Positions 34,291-45,270 of a stretch of 64,000 bases of DNA are shown here, one piece after another (position 1 is the first letter of the stretch; every line of letters starts with the position of its first letter). The stretch lies in assembly GCA_033977485.1 (NCBI GenBank), contig CM066994.1:29586637-29650636 (forward strand), in the 5' to 3' direction. The notes under the pieces were generated by a model. It saw only the letters and a list, made by a program, of their open reading frames with translations, was not told the origin of the DNA and made no database searches. This DNA is from Hydrangea macrophylla (taxonomy: Eukaryota > Streptophyta > Magnoliopsida > Cornales > Hydrangeaceae). Position numbers and translations under genes: made by a program.

Positions 34291-34917
34291 GATGGTGATC
34301 ATTCTGTCTAGTAGGTTTTCATACTCATATATCATTGGATCGACAAATAAGGTTTGCTGTGTATATCTTTTTGAACACAGAGCATACATCCTTATCATGG
34401 TGCCTAGCAGGTCAACTCAATGTGATCGTATGTGAGTGATTGCCTTTGGAATCATAAGAAAGAGGTTCTGTCCTATGCCACATAAGTGTCTACACCATGT
34501 AGGTAACCTCGTCAGGGCATACAGCAATTATATCACATTGTCCTATCTGAAAAGATAAATCAACAGTCCTATGAAAAGGTTCTACAAGAGTCTCTATGCA
34601 AAGACTGAGTTTAGTCAGCGTTGACGAGAGTTCCAATATACCATCAAGGAGATATTACAAAGGTTTTTAATCTTTTTGATATACCTTGGAAGGTACAGTA
34701 TCAACGGTGACTTATGCCCTGGAAAAACAAGACCTGAATAATGTCAGCGCTGCGTTTCAGACACAATTGGGGGGGGGGGGGGGGGGGGGAGAAGATGCAA
34801 GAGTGCAATGCGGTGAACCAGACACAGTAAGAAGATGATTTTAAGGAAGCTTCTTATGAGTCAAACCTCTGTATTATTTTGTTTTGAAAATAAAATTTCC
34901 CAGCAGAGTCACCAGTT
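34291..34917 (-). other. Leader region between the Tat 5' LTR and gag side
   Basis: Holds a G-run of about 21 (34,769-34,789) and the primer-binding site at 34,897-34,914. No coding capacity is seen. Confidence 0.55.
34897..34914 (-). promoter_or_regulatory. Primer-binding site, tRNA-Arg-like
   Basis: On the minus strand TGGTGACTCTGCTGGGAA, three bases after the LTR end. It resembles the tRNA-Arg-complementary site known from Ogre elements with one or two changes. It fixes the element's strand and the LTR edge at 34,918. Confidence 0.65.
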
Positions 34918-36517
34918 TGTGGACACGCTGCCTCGGGGGGTCCACCCCGTTTCGTTTTAGAAAAGGTTTTGGTTTGAGATTGATTTGAAAAGGTTTGTGA
35001 AAATAGACACAGAGTCGCCACTTAGTGTTTAGGGAACCAATAAACTCAATTTGACTCACCCAAATGGATAAAGGGCATAACCAATGAACTTGGCTCGGGG
35101 TTTTGGTATGAGAGAGGAAGGAGCCTTCGTAAAGACTAAAAACCCTCAACTTGCCCCGTCTTTCAACGGGCCTCAATTATCATCCAAATAATCATCTTGT
35201 ACTATGATTGGTTCAATAGTTAGTACTATGATAAGTATATTACATCACACAAGAAACTTGAAATAAAAGATTAAAAGATAAGATATTGTTCATAAGATCT
35301 AAGCCAAATATCATACAATGCAAAGGTGAAAGATCATGCAAATAAAAAAAAAACTTAGGAAAAAACTGTCTAATCGCATATCATGTAATCAAGTTTTCCT
35401 AATCCAATGGGGGACTTGGATTGTTCTTGAAACAACTTAGCAAAGAAAATATGCTTAGCAAACTATTATGTATGCATGTTGATTCATGGGAAAAGAAGAC
35501 CTCTCATTCCCCAGGACGGATGAGAAAGGAAGATGCGATCGAGGGAAAGAATGAACGTGTGATCAACTTCATTCCTTTTAACCTTCTTGGATTAGGAGTC
35601 ACAAAAACCCTAAATCTTGCATAGATGCAATATATGATCCTAGAATGTGCAAAGTAGTGGTGTGCTTGTGTTCATGGATTTCTCTAAAGTGACTTAGAAG
35701 TCTAAAATAAGTATGAATGTATGAAGAATGTTATTATGTATATAAGTGGTTTGAACAACTTCCTAAGATATGAACTAATTTAGAATGCATATGAATATCT
35801 AATCAATGAATAAAAGTCAAAATATGCTTGCTGTAAATAATGGACAGAACAGTGAAATAATTTTGAAAAAAATGAAAAAGTGAGGTTAGGAGTATGTTAA
35901 ATTCATGAAAATTTATGGGGATCATCCCTACTTTGTCTAGAACACCTAGGAAAAAGCCAAATCAAGATTGAAGTTTTAGATTGAGAGAAATCATATTAAT
36001 AAGACAGGTTACTCAGAGACAGAATCCGTACTGTTGACTGAAATGTAGAAAAATCTTTGAAAATGAAAACAAAACATTTGGAGATATTATACAGAAAGTT
36101 CCCTAAGACACTGAAGTTCAAGGAAAAAAATGATTTTGGACCACCCTTTTTAGAAAGCTGTTTGGAAAACAAGTTGAAAGTCAACTGAAGCTTACATGAC
36201 AGAAAAACAGAATGTTTTAGAAGAATGTTTGGGTCAAGATGGAACCCTCACAAGTGTTTTAAAATTCTACCAAAAATCATGGACATTCCCTAATGTGTTA
36301 GGAAGACTTTTCAAGTGGTTTCATAATCATCCATTAAGTATTGAACTCAGAATAGCATTTTCAAGTTGAACAACTCACTGTTTTAGGGGTTTTTGAGAAA
36401 ACAATATTTATTTCTTTGAATCAAAATGTGGGGGTTTTGGAAAGGGGGTTTTGAAAGTGTATTTCCAACACTAAATGGTGATTAAACCATTTGGAATATC
36501 AACATCAAACTCATATC

Positions 36518-36728
36518 TGTGAATATATCAAATAATCAAGAAACTAACAAAGGGAAAAGAGAAAAGAGAACTACAGTTTTTCTTAACATGAAAACTAAAA
36601 TGAATGAATACAATACAAAAGAAGAGACAATAATAATATATCTAGGTATACAATATTACCCTAATATAAAGTAAAAGACTAAATTGCCTTAAAGCTAATA
36701 AAACTAATTCTAATAGCTAACTCTAATA
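36518..36728 (-). repeat. copia 3' LTR
   Basis: 211 bp, beginning TGTGAATATATC and ending CTCTAATA on the plus strand. It is collinear with 43,410-43,468 plus 45,877-46,028. The polypurine tract, read as C14, abuts it at 36,729. Confidence 0.88.
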
Positions 36729-36779
36729 CCCCCCCCCCCCCCAATCTCACGATGTTCCAGCTAGAAGCATAGAGTGTTT

Positions 36780-37302
36780 ACCAACTAAAAAACGAAAACT
36801 CTGAATCGGATAAGACTTTGTAAACAAATCAGCAATCTCTGCGGAAGAAGAAACAAAAGGCAAAGTGATAGCTCCATGCTTAAGGTGATGACGAATAATG
36901 TGACAATCAATCTCTATATGCTTGGTCCTCTAATGGAAAACTGAATTGTGAACAATCTAAATAGTACTCTTATTATCACAATACATAGGTAAAGGGCGAG
37001 GAAGGGAAACACCCATATCTGTACGTAGCCGGCATAACCAAATAACATCACAGGTAGTCGAAGCCATAGCACGATACCAGCTTCTGTGGAAGACACAGCA
37101 ACAACATCTTGCTTCTTTCTCTTCCAAGAAATGAGTGAATCACCCAACAAAATACAAAATCTAGTAACAGACTTGCAATCTGTAGGATCACCGGCCCAAT
37201 CAAATCAGAGTATGCACACAGCTCTAAGGAAGAAGATGATGAAAGTAAAAGACTATGAAACCGAGTGCCCTTCAAGTACCTCAAAATACGATGAAAAATA
37301 GC
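36780..37302 (-). pseudogene. copia RNase H region, frameshifted
   Basis: The copia C-terminal words [29 protein letters not shown] (split here for length), [10 protein letters not shown] and a LLAG-type end can be read only by switching frames. At least two frameshifts and a stop at 37,303 separate it from RT. This is the part that degrades primer RNA in an intact element; it is inactive here. Confidence 0.75.
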
Positions 37303-38178
37303 CTAATGAACTGTAGTAGGGGAACTAACAAATTGACTAACAACATGAACATCATGAGCAATATTCGGACGAGTAATAGTAAGATAAACCATGCTACCAA
37401 CAATAGTGCTATATAAGGTAGTATCAGGCAAAGGAACACCATCAGAAGGGAAAAGACGAACATTAAGTTCCAAAGGGGTATCAACAATCTTATTATCAGT
37501 GAGGCGAGCATGCTCAAGAATGTCACCTGTATACTTAGACTGAGAAAGAAGATAACCTTTTGGAGAAAAAGCTACTTCAATCCCCAAAAAATAACGTAGT
37601 GGACCTAAGTCCTTCATTTCAAAACAACAAGCTAATTCAGACTTCAACACTGCAATCCCATCAACATCATCACCAGTAATAATCATGTCATCAACATACA
37701 AAGAAAGCATAGAATGACCAGCAGTGGTACACCTGATAAAGAGAGCCGAATCATACTCACTCGGGGAAAACCCAAATGAGGTAATCACAGTGGAAAACTT
37801 CTCAAACCAAGCTCGATGGGCTTGTTTAAGATCATGTAAGGCTTTCTTAAGCCTGCAAACTTCACCAGGACCATGAGGAACACCTGGAGGAGGAACCATA
37901 TAAACCTCCTCTTGGAGGTCTCCATTCAAGAAAGCATTTTTAACATCCATCTGAGATATATGCCATTGACAAACAGAAGCAACTACAATAAGAGTACGAA
38001 CAGTAGTCATTTTAGCAACAAGAGCAAACGTCTCCTCGTAATCCATACCATACTGCTGGAAAAAACCCTTGGCAACCAATCTTGCTTTGTACCGCTCAAC
38101 AGACCCATCTGACTTGGTTTTGATTTTATAAACCCAACGAAAACAAATAGCGCTCTTACCGGAATGTAAGGGAACCAA
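37303..38178 (-). pseudogene. copia reverse transcriptase domain
   Basis: A 291-residue open stretch with the copia RT signatures: WVYKIKTKSDGSVERYKARL, KNAFLNGDL, LKQAHRAWFEK and the catalytic YVDD (37,684-37,698). LRYFLGIEV and the SQSKY block follow. The catalytic core looks sound, but upstream and downstream breaks make the polyprotein non-functional. Coding continues upstream in another frame to the solo LTR E edge (about 38,423), including PPRYPARTRKS. Confidence 0.85.
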
Positions 38179-38485
38179 ATTTCAAGTGTCTGTCTTATAT
38201 AATGCAGAGAGTTCCTCTGCCATAGCCTACTGCTAAAGAAGATCAAGAGTTGTCCTTTATAGGATAGAGGCTCAGAGAGATCAAGAACTAAAGCTAAAAA
38301 GAAAGCCAAAGAATCTGAATAACAAGAATAAACAAAATCAGGTGATTGAGTGGACTTACGAGTGCGAGCAGGATAGCGAGGAGGTTCCACAACCTCAACA
38401 GGTGTTTGGTTGGCCTTTGGAAGTGTTGTACAAAATTTTAACATTTTGCGTAACATAATTTCACACATATAATTAAAACTACATG

Positions 38486-38523
<38 letters not shown>

Positions 38524-38749
38524 CAAAGTAGGTTAGACCCATTCAGGATATTACATCCCTTAATTACAATCCCTATTTTAAGGAAACATCTTTTGATTCC
38601 AATTTAAAAGACTAATTTTAAATTAAATGAAATAAAATTTATTTATTTTTTGTTTGGGCTGGACCTAGGTTAATGACCCAGGTTGCCTACATACCCACAA
38701 ATGGGATCAAGCCATATCGTAGTTCTTTTGACATAAATTTTGATTTGGT

Positions 38750-39100
38750 CATGGTTTAGGGTGAATGACCCTTAAATTTGAACAGGGTGTATGACCCTTA
38801 ATTTATAATGGGGTGTGTCCCTTATTTTAAATATGGGTAAGAACCCATTGAATTTAACATGGATAAGTGCCCATATAATGAAGTTGAATTTAATGAGAAC
38901 CCATTGAATTTATTCTGGGTAAGTACCCATGTCTTGAATTTGAGAAGTTTTGATTTTTGGGTGAGACTCACATTTGATTTGGATTTTGAAAAAGAGTTGA
39001 ATTTTTACATAGGTAAATGATCTATGTAATTTAAGGTTGCGGTTTGATATGGGTAGATGACCTATGTAATTTATGAAGGGTTGATGACCCATCGGAATTT
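38750..39100. repeat. Cluster of GGGT...ACCC micro-hairpins
   Basis: ATGGGTAAGAACCCAT, TGGGTAAGTACCCA, GGGTGTATGACCC, GGGTTGATGACCC and similar words recur, each with 4-6 bp arms and a 4-5 base loop. Spacers are AT-rich and variable. Confidence 0.7.
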
Positions 39101-39439
39101 TGGCTTGTGATAAATCTGGAATTGTGATTAACACAACAATTTGTAAGAGTTTATGACCAAATGAAAGGTTATGAATCAGAAACTTTTTTGCTGGGCATTC
39201 AAGACCATGATCAAAAGGCTTAGAAGTTTTGTTGGTGATGAACAAATTGTCAAAGAGATGTAGATGTTCTAGGCATCTTTTAAGACTAATTTATTTCTTT
39301 ATTTATTTTTATGAAACTTCCTTTTCCAAAGGCTATATAGAGCATCCATATGCTCTGATTTTTTTATTTTTTTTTATAAAAATGCATTTGAACATCATTT
39401 TTACTTTATTAAAACAAAAAACATGGTGATGTGTTAAAA

Positions 39440-39822
39440 ATAAGCACCATTTCATGTGATGGTTTGCCCATCAAATTTGGTGATGCACTGGGCATCAAAA
39501 GAGTGATGCACCGAGCATCCAAAACATTTTTAAGATACACTGAGCATCATTTAAACCAAAAATGGTAGAAGATGCACTGAGCATCAGTTTAACCAAAGTT
39601 TGGAAGAAAATGCACTGAGCATTATTTTGAGAGTGATGGTTTGCCCATCAATATTTGAAGATGCACAAGACATCTAATTAAAAGCTTGTGTTAAAGAGAT
39701 ATATTGTTATATCCTTGATGCACTGAGCATCTCAAAACAATAACTCATTAGTTTTTATATGATGGTTTTGCCCATCAAATTTTGATGATGCACTGAGCAT
39801 CAAAGTGAGAAATTAATTTACG

Positions 39823-39870
<48 letters not shown>

Positions 39871-39930
39871 AATGTTATGGGTGTCAAGAACATCCCAAAA
39901 AGATGAGGACGCTCTGAGCATCATTGAGAA
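39440..39930. repeat. Array of GATGCACTGAGCATC micro-hairpins
   Basis: About ten copies or near-copies of GATGCACTGAGCATC (arms GATGC/GCATC, loop ACTGA). TGATGGTTTGCCCATCA (arms TGATGG/CCATCA) is interspersed at 39,457, 39,633 and 39,759. Spacing is irregular, 30-90 bp, so it is not a simple tandem repeat. Confidence 0.85.
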
Positions 39931-40673
39931 CAACAGTGTACTATTTTGGATGTAAGGTTATGACCCATAAAAGAGTCAAAGACAACATTTTGTCCAAAGA
40001 CAAATAAATTGGATATGAGTCTAAGACTCCAAAACAATTTTTTTTTTATTTAAAAGAAGGATGTTTTGCAGTGTACTAGAATTTTGAGAGAAAGCATAAA
40101 AATCAGGATGACACCTTTTCAATTCTCTCACCTCTTCTTCCAAATTCTGCATGGTTGCAAAATGATGAAATCTGTATTTTTTTTCTTTCCTTTCAAACTT
40201 TCCTCTCTTCTTTTTTTTTCTTTGCTCTGCATCTCTTTTCTGTCCCCCTTCCGTTGATATAGACTTGGTCTATATATAGACATGAAAGAGGTAGTTACCT
40301 CCACTTGCATAGTGGATGGTTAATATGGAGGTGGCAAAGTTAATTGGTGAAGTCATGGTCCATTACTTACTCCAGTCACATGCTAGAATTTCTATTCTAT
40401 ATCACATGCTAGACTTTTGTTTTCAACCACACAGTAACCGGCCATTAAAAAATGTAGGAGTAAATTGTTCATTTCATGGTAAAAGGGTTGTTTGGTTTGT
40501 AACAAAACTGAGTATGATTGCTAAACCAACAAATTGGATAATTTGGGTTTTGAAATGGGCTATCCATCAAATTGATCCCAAGTAATTTACAACCAATGGG
40601 TATTTTTTTTTTTACAAATCACAAATTGTAAATTTGAGTGTTCCTTATAAACACTGAAACTTATCATTTAACA

Positions 40674-41866
40674 GGAAGGGAGGTAGCATCTGGTGGCAAG
40701 GTACCAGTATCAGCAGAAGTAGAACCATGAGGTGAGACAATATCAGTGGTGGATGGGGCTCGAGAGGGCACACTATCAATATCATCAGAGAATGGGTCAA
40801 GATGGATGAGATCAGATTTAGTCAACTCATGATGATTATCAGGAATAGAAAAGATGGGTATGTGCTCGAGAAACACAACATGACGAGAGACATATAGTTT
40901 CTTAGTAACTTGGTTAAAGCAATAATATCCATCCTGACCCTCACCATAACCTAGTAAAACACAAATAGCATACTTAGGTGACAATTTAGTATGCTCTACA
41001 CGAGGTCGAAGGACAAAACAAGTACAACCAAATACCTTTAAGGAAGAATAATCAAGAGCATGCCCATACAATTTTTCAAAAGGTGACAGACCTGAGCAGT
41101 GAGAGGATAGAATTTTATTAATTAGATTGACAGTAGTAAGGATAGCCTCTCCCCAAAAATCTCTAGGGACATATGCAGATAATAAAAGAGAGCGAGCAGT
41201 TTCAACAATATGCCGATGTTTCCTTTCAGCAACACCATTTTGCTCAGGTGTGTCTGTACAAGAGGACTGGTGAATAGTTCCATGTAAAGCAAGCAACTGA
41301 CGAAATTTATGATAGGTATACTTTCCACCTAAATCACATCTAAAACATTTGATGATAGCAGAATGTTGAGTTTTGACAAAAGCACGAAAGGTATTGTAAA
41401 TATCAAAGAAGTCTGAACGACGTTTCATAAGATAAACCCAATAGTAACGAGTGCAATCATCAATAAGTGATACATAATATCGAGACCCTCTTGTAGCAAC
41501 GGGAGAGGGTCCCCACACATCTGAATGAACTATATCAAATGGTGCAAGAGAATAAGAAATACTTCTATTAAAAGGTAAAGCTGAAAATTTTGCCAGTTTA
41601 CAAACACTACAATCAGAAATATCATGAGTTTGTAAATCTCCTAATTTTCCTGTAGAAGCTAGAAATTTTAGACAAGAGGTTGAAACATGACCAAGGAGAG
41701 AATGCCATAAATAAAAACTAGACGAAGATGGACTCAAACGAAAGGATGACAAGTCAACACTAGAAGCTACAACCACTGGTACAGTGAGCTTGTCCAAGAT
41801 GTATAATCCCCCTTGCCTAGGCCTGTCCCAATCACCGTCTGAGACTGTGGATCCTGCACATGACAA
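40674..41866 (-). pseudogene. copia GAG-pre-integrase and integrase domain
   Basis: A 400-residue open stretch with the WHSLLGH...CSVCKLAK zinc-binding block and the integrase core. HSDVWGPS carries the first Asp, CDLGGKY replaces the usual DNGGEY and keeps the Asp, and NGVAERKHR supplies the catalytic Glu. The FWGEAILTTVNLINK and KVFGCTCFV blocks follow. It cuts host DNA and joins the element ends in intact copies. The frame differs from the protease piece on its N-terminal side and is split from RT by LTR E. Confidence 0.88.
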
Positions 41867-42117
41867 AAAGTAGAAGAAAAAGAGACTAAGTAACCTGCAT
41901 CACAAAGCTGACCACCAGAAACAAGATTCATAGTAAGTTTGGGAATGTGGTAAACACTAGAGAGAGATACAAGAGGTGTGACAACAGACCCAACACCTGT
42001 TAATGGCATGGGAGTACCATCATCAGTCATAACAGGCAAAGAGGAAACAAGACATAAGGATGCAAAAGATGACAAGTCAGGTAACATATGATTAGAAGCT
42101 CCAGAGTCTAAGACCTA
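41767..42117 (-). pseudogene. copia protease region with upstream stop
   Basis: LDSGASNHM (Asp-Ser-Gly at 42,097-42,108) is the aspartic protease active-site motif. The frame continues through VYHIPKLTMNLVSGGQL to about 41,830. A TAG at 42,115-42,117 lies immediately before this motif, cutting it off from gag. The frame shifts again before the integrase piece. Confidence 0.82.
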
Positions 42118-42198
42118 AATACCTGAGGACATACTTGAAGACATACCTAGTGAAGAGGTGGCCATAGCATGTGGCTGTGTGGCAAGGAACTTTTGAAA

Positions 42199-43213
42199 TT
42201 ATTCAGCAAGGGAGGTCATGGATGTAGTGGATGGGGAAGGGGAATCGGGTCCAAATGAGTCTAATGGCGGTACAACTGCTGCAGTGTTAGGATGTGGCGG
42301 CCTATACGAACGCTGCTGAGATTGGATGTCAGATTTCCAATGAGAAGGTTGAGGTTGCTGTTGTTGTGGTGGTCGACCAGGTGAGGGCTGGTTGCTGCTA
42401 TTGGGTTGGTTTGCTCGACCCAACCAAGGACACTGAGCCTTCCAATGACCCTTTTCCTTACAATAGCTGCATACATCACTACCAACTCTCGAGTAGGGCT
42501 TATTCTGATTATTGGATGGTGGTCGAAAAGGGGCTGCTAAAACAGACAGAGTAGAGTTGGGGAGAATTCCCTTTGCAGACTGAGTCTTGTAACGTATTTA
42601 CTCGGCTACTAACTCATGGACAACAGAATCAACTGACGGAAGTGAGCTACGATGGAGAATGGACCCACGAAGGCCCTTAAAATCATCATGTAGAGCCATC
42701 AAAAATTGAACCATACTTGTTCCTTCCTACTAGTGATATATGGTGCAATTGTGCAAACACCCGCAATTCGGGCGACTCCATGAGAGCCAATTGATCCCAA
42801 AAATCTGTCATTGTAGAATAGAACTCCTGAATACTCAATTTTTTTTTGGTCAAGGCACATATATCATACTCTAATTTATACCTTTTCGCAAAATTAGAAT
42901 GTGTAAACAATTTAGCCAAATGATCCCACACCTCTTTTTCATAATCAAACTTTGCCAATTGCATACCTATCGAGGGAGCAACGGAGTTGTTGATCCAAGT
43001 GATGATTTTTGAATTGTTTGTTTCCCAAACATCTAGCAATTCAACAAATTTATCGGCCTGTTCATTCGTAGGTTTACTAAAATCTCCATTGATATGACCC
43101 CACATCTTCTTCTCCTTCAAAAATTTTTTCATCACATAATTCCAATATGCTAAATTCTTTCCATCGAGTTTAACACTAATCGCTTGAAGTGAATCATCAC
43201 GTTCAGCAGCCAT
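42199..43213 (-). pseudogene. copia gag, frameshifted
   Basis: Starts MAAERDDSLQAISVKLDGKN at 43,213 and contains YWNYVMKKFLKEKKMWGHI and QEFYSTMTDFWDQLALM blocks. The frame is lost near 42,730. The zinc knuckle CSYCKEKGHWKAQC (CX2CX4HX4C, 42,430-42,471) sits in another frame, followed by a Pro/Gln/Ser-rich tail. A TAA/TAG interrupts before 42,600. The product would be the particle shell protein. Confidence 0.85.
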
Positions 43214-43397
43214 TACAAAAACGAAGCAATTAAATAACACAAAACAAACGAATCAAAATCAAAGACAGGTCCAAAAACACAAAACAAACGAACTAGAATC
43301 AGTGACAGATCCAAAAACGAACGTGAATCAGTGCGAGATCCAAATACAAATCCGTACCAGCAAGAAATCTAAAAGGACGTGAATGAGATTCGAACAT

Positions 43398-43409
43398 GCT
43401 CTGATACCA
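43398..43409 (-). promoter_or_regulatory. copia primer-binding site, tRNA-iMet
   Basis: TGGTATCAGAGC on the minus strand, directly next to the 5' LTR edge at 43,410. It is the classic initiator-methionine primer site of plant copia elements. Confidence 0.92.
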
Positions 43410-44462
43410 TATGAGTATATCAAATAATCAAGAAAACAACAAAGGGAAAAGAGAAAAGAGAACTAGAGTGTAACACCCTGTATTTCTTTTCCATTAATAA
43501 ATGTTTATTTCAATTTAATTTCTATTTGAAATATTTGTTTGGGGTCAAATCGTAATTTTTATAAATATAGAAAATACTTTCTATAGTTTTGAAACAATAT
43601 CTAAATTTTTGTATAAACCGGAATTTATTTTCTACGTTAATATGGTTTTCTGTATTTTTATTTCAAAACCCTAAAATACCAGTTTTTGTTTTAATCTGCG
43701 TCTATACCGCGACTTGGGTGTGGGAGCACGTGAGCTCAACCACACCGTGCGATTCCTGTTGCTTTCTTGGAGCCCAAAATTTCCCAGTGTATATATATGT
43801 ATGTGTATCTCTCAATCTCACAGTCTCTCATCTCTCAACCCTCTGTAACTCTCAATCCCTCTCAACTTTCTCTCCCTCCCTCAAGAACAACACACACGCA
43901 CACACATATTCAGAATTATATATATAGATACACATACACATACAAATACATACATATATATATATATAATTCAAGAACGGAGGAGAATTCGAACGACGGA
44001 TATTTCGGCGGATATTCTCGGTCTCAAAATTCTCTGAATAATCACCTCTGTGAGTATTATAAACTCACTCTCAACGTTTATATATGTATATTTTAGTGTA
44101 TATAGATGTGTATATACATATATATGTATAATTACCATTGAAGCTTGAAAATTGGAGTTTTACAAAAGTTAACCAAAATCAATTCCGTGAATTGGGAATG
44201 AAAGATCTTAGTCCCAATAAGCTGCGGTTCGAATACTACGGCTTAATTCATCCGTATCGCGATGTATCGTTGATTTAAAGTTTTGTCACCTCTCGGTTTT
44301 ATGTGAAATCCGAGAGCTACGATTGAAATTAGTTTAAACCGATCACGTATTCATAATCCTTGCAGAAAAACGAAGAAATCCATATATTATATGTCTTGGT
44401 TGAAGCAGAATTGAGAAATGGGTCAAAAACAGGCTTCAAACTCGTAACAGGGGAGAAACTGC

Positions 44463-44606
44463 TGATACCAATCGATTGGCATGATTACCAATCGATTGGA
44501 ATGATTACCAATCGATTGCCATGTTTACCAATCGATTGGCATATGTTCCAATCGATTGGCATTTTTACCAATCGATTGGCACTTTTACCAATCGATTGGC
44601 ATTTTT
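44463..44606. repeat. Array of seven CCAATCGATTGG palindromes
   Basis: Seven units of 19-21 bp, each with CCAATCGATTGG (one with a single change) and spacers such as CATGATTA or CATTTTTA. It is an expanded version of the four-unit array in LTR A. Confidence 0.93.
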
Positions 44607-44954
44607 CAGCACTGACGACTTTGACTAAAACGGTCATAACTTCCTCTAGAAAACTCGAAAACGCGCACCGTTTGAAGCGTTGGAAACTAGAATCAAAGAC
44701 CTTTCATTTGATATGTAATTAATCTATAAAAATTATAACTCATTTTTAAGGGCATTGCTTCAAAGTGAACTTGCTTGTGTACTAGTAGCTGTAAAAGCGT
44801 ATTAATGTAGTTTTTGATGAATTTACCTCTTGTTTCATATATGACTTGATAGTTTAGATCATGGGTTCTAACTCAATGATTCTAAGTACATTGTACCTCG
44901 TTAATAAAGAAGAATAAAAAGACTTGATTTCTCGTACGTTTGTTTGGTGTCTAA

Positions 44955-45270
44955 AGCGCGCGTTTCGTATACTGAGCGGATCGTATTCCTGGTATACGAA
45001 GCGATGGTTTGTGGTGTAGCCCCAATATCGAGCGGATATTATTCCTGGTATTTGGAGGCGGTAGTGTTGTGTACGACTTAGATATCGATCGGATATTATT
45101 CCTGGTATCTAAGGCATGCGTTTTGTATACTGAGCGGATAGTATTCCTGGTATACGAAGCAATGGTATGGTTGTGCGACTTGGATATCGATCGGATATTA
45201 TTCCTAGTATTCAAGGCGACGATGTGTTGTGTGACCTAGGTACTGAGCAGATGTTATTCCTGGTATCTGA
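44955..45270. repeat. Repeat of GAGCGGATATTATTCCTGG units
   Basis: About six units of 50-60 bp: a GATATCGAKCGGATATTATT or ACTGAGCGGATAGTATT half, then CCTGGTATWCGAAGCGATGG. It occupies the place that LTRs A and C fill with GACACTCCCTGGTACC repeats. Confidence 0.85.

Larger units (their letters stand above)
38424..40673. mobile_element. Solo LTR E in the copia pol gene, 2250 bp
   Basis: Starts TGTTGTACAAAATT and ends TTATCATTTAACA. It is flanked by GGAAG at 38,419-38,423 and 40,674-40,678. Taking out the element with one duplication leaves the copia coding frame uninterrupted across the join. Inside are poly-T (38,489-38,521), a TGCCTACATA module (38,684), dozens of tiny hairpins (see 38,750-39,100 and 39,440-39,930) and a (CA)n(TA)n run (39,825-39,860). 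No coding capacity. Confidence 0.9.

Noticed and set aside
40674..41866. 400-codon frame as a functional integrase gene
   Set aside because: It is the degenerate integrase piece of the copia element, out of frame with protease and separated from RT by a solo LTR.
44463..44606. Evenly spaced short repeats resembling a CRISPR array
   Set aside because: Units are only about 20 bp with 6-9 base spacers, lie inside a plant LTR, and have no cas genes nearby. This is a palindromic minisatellite.
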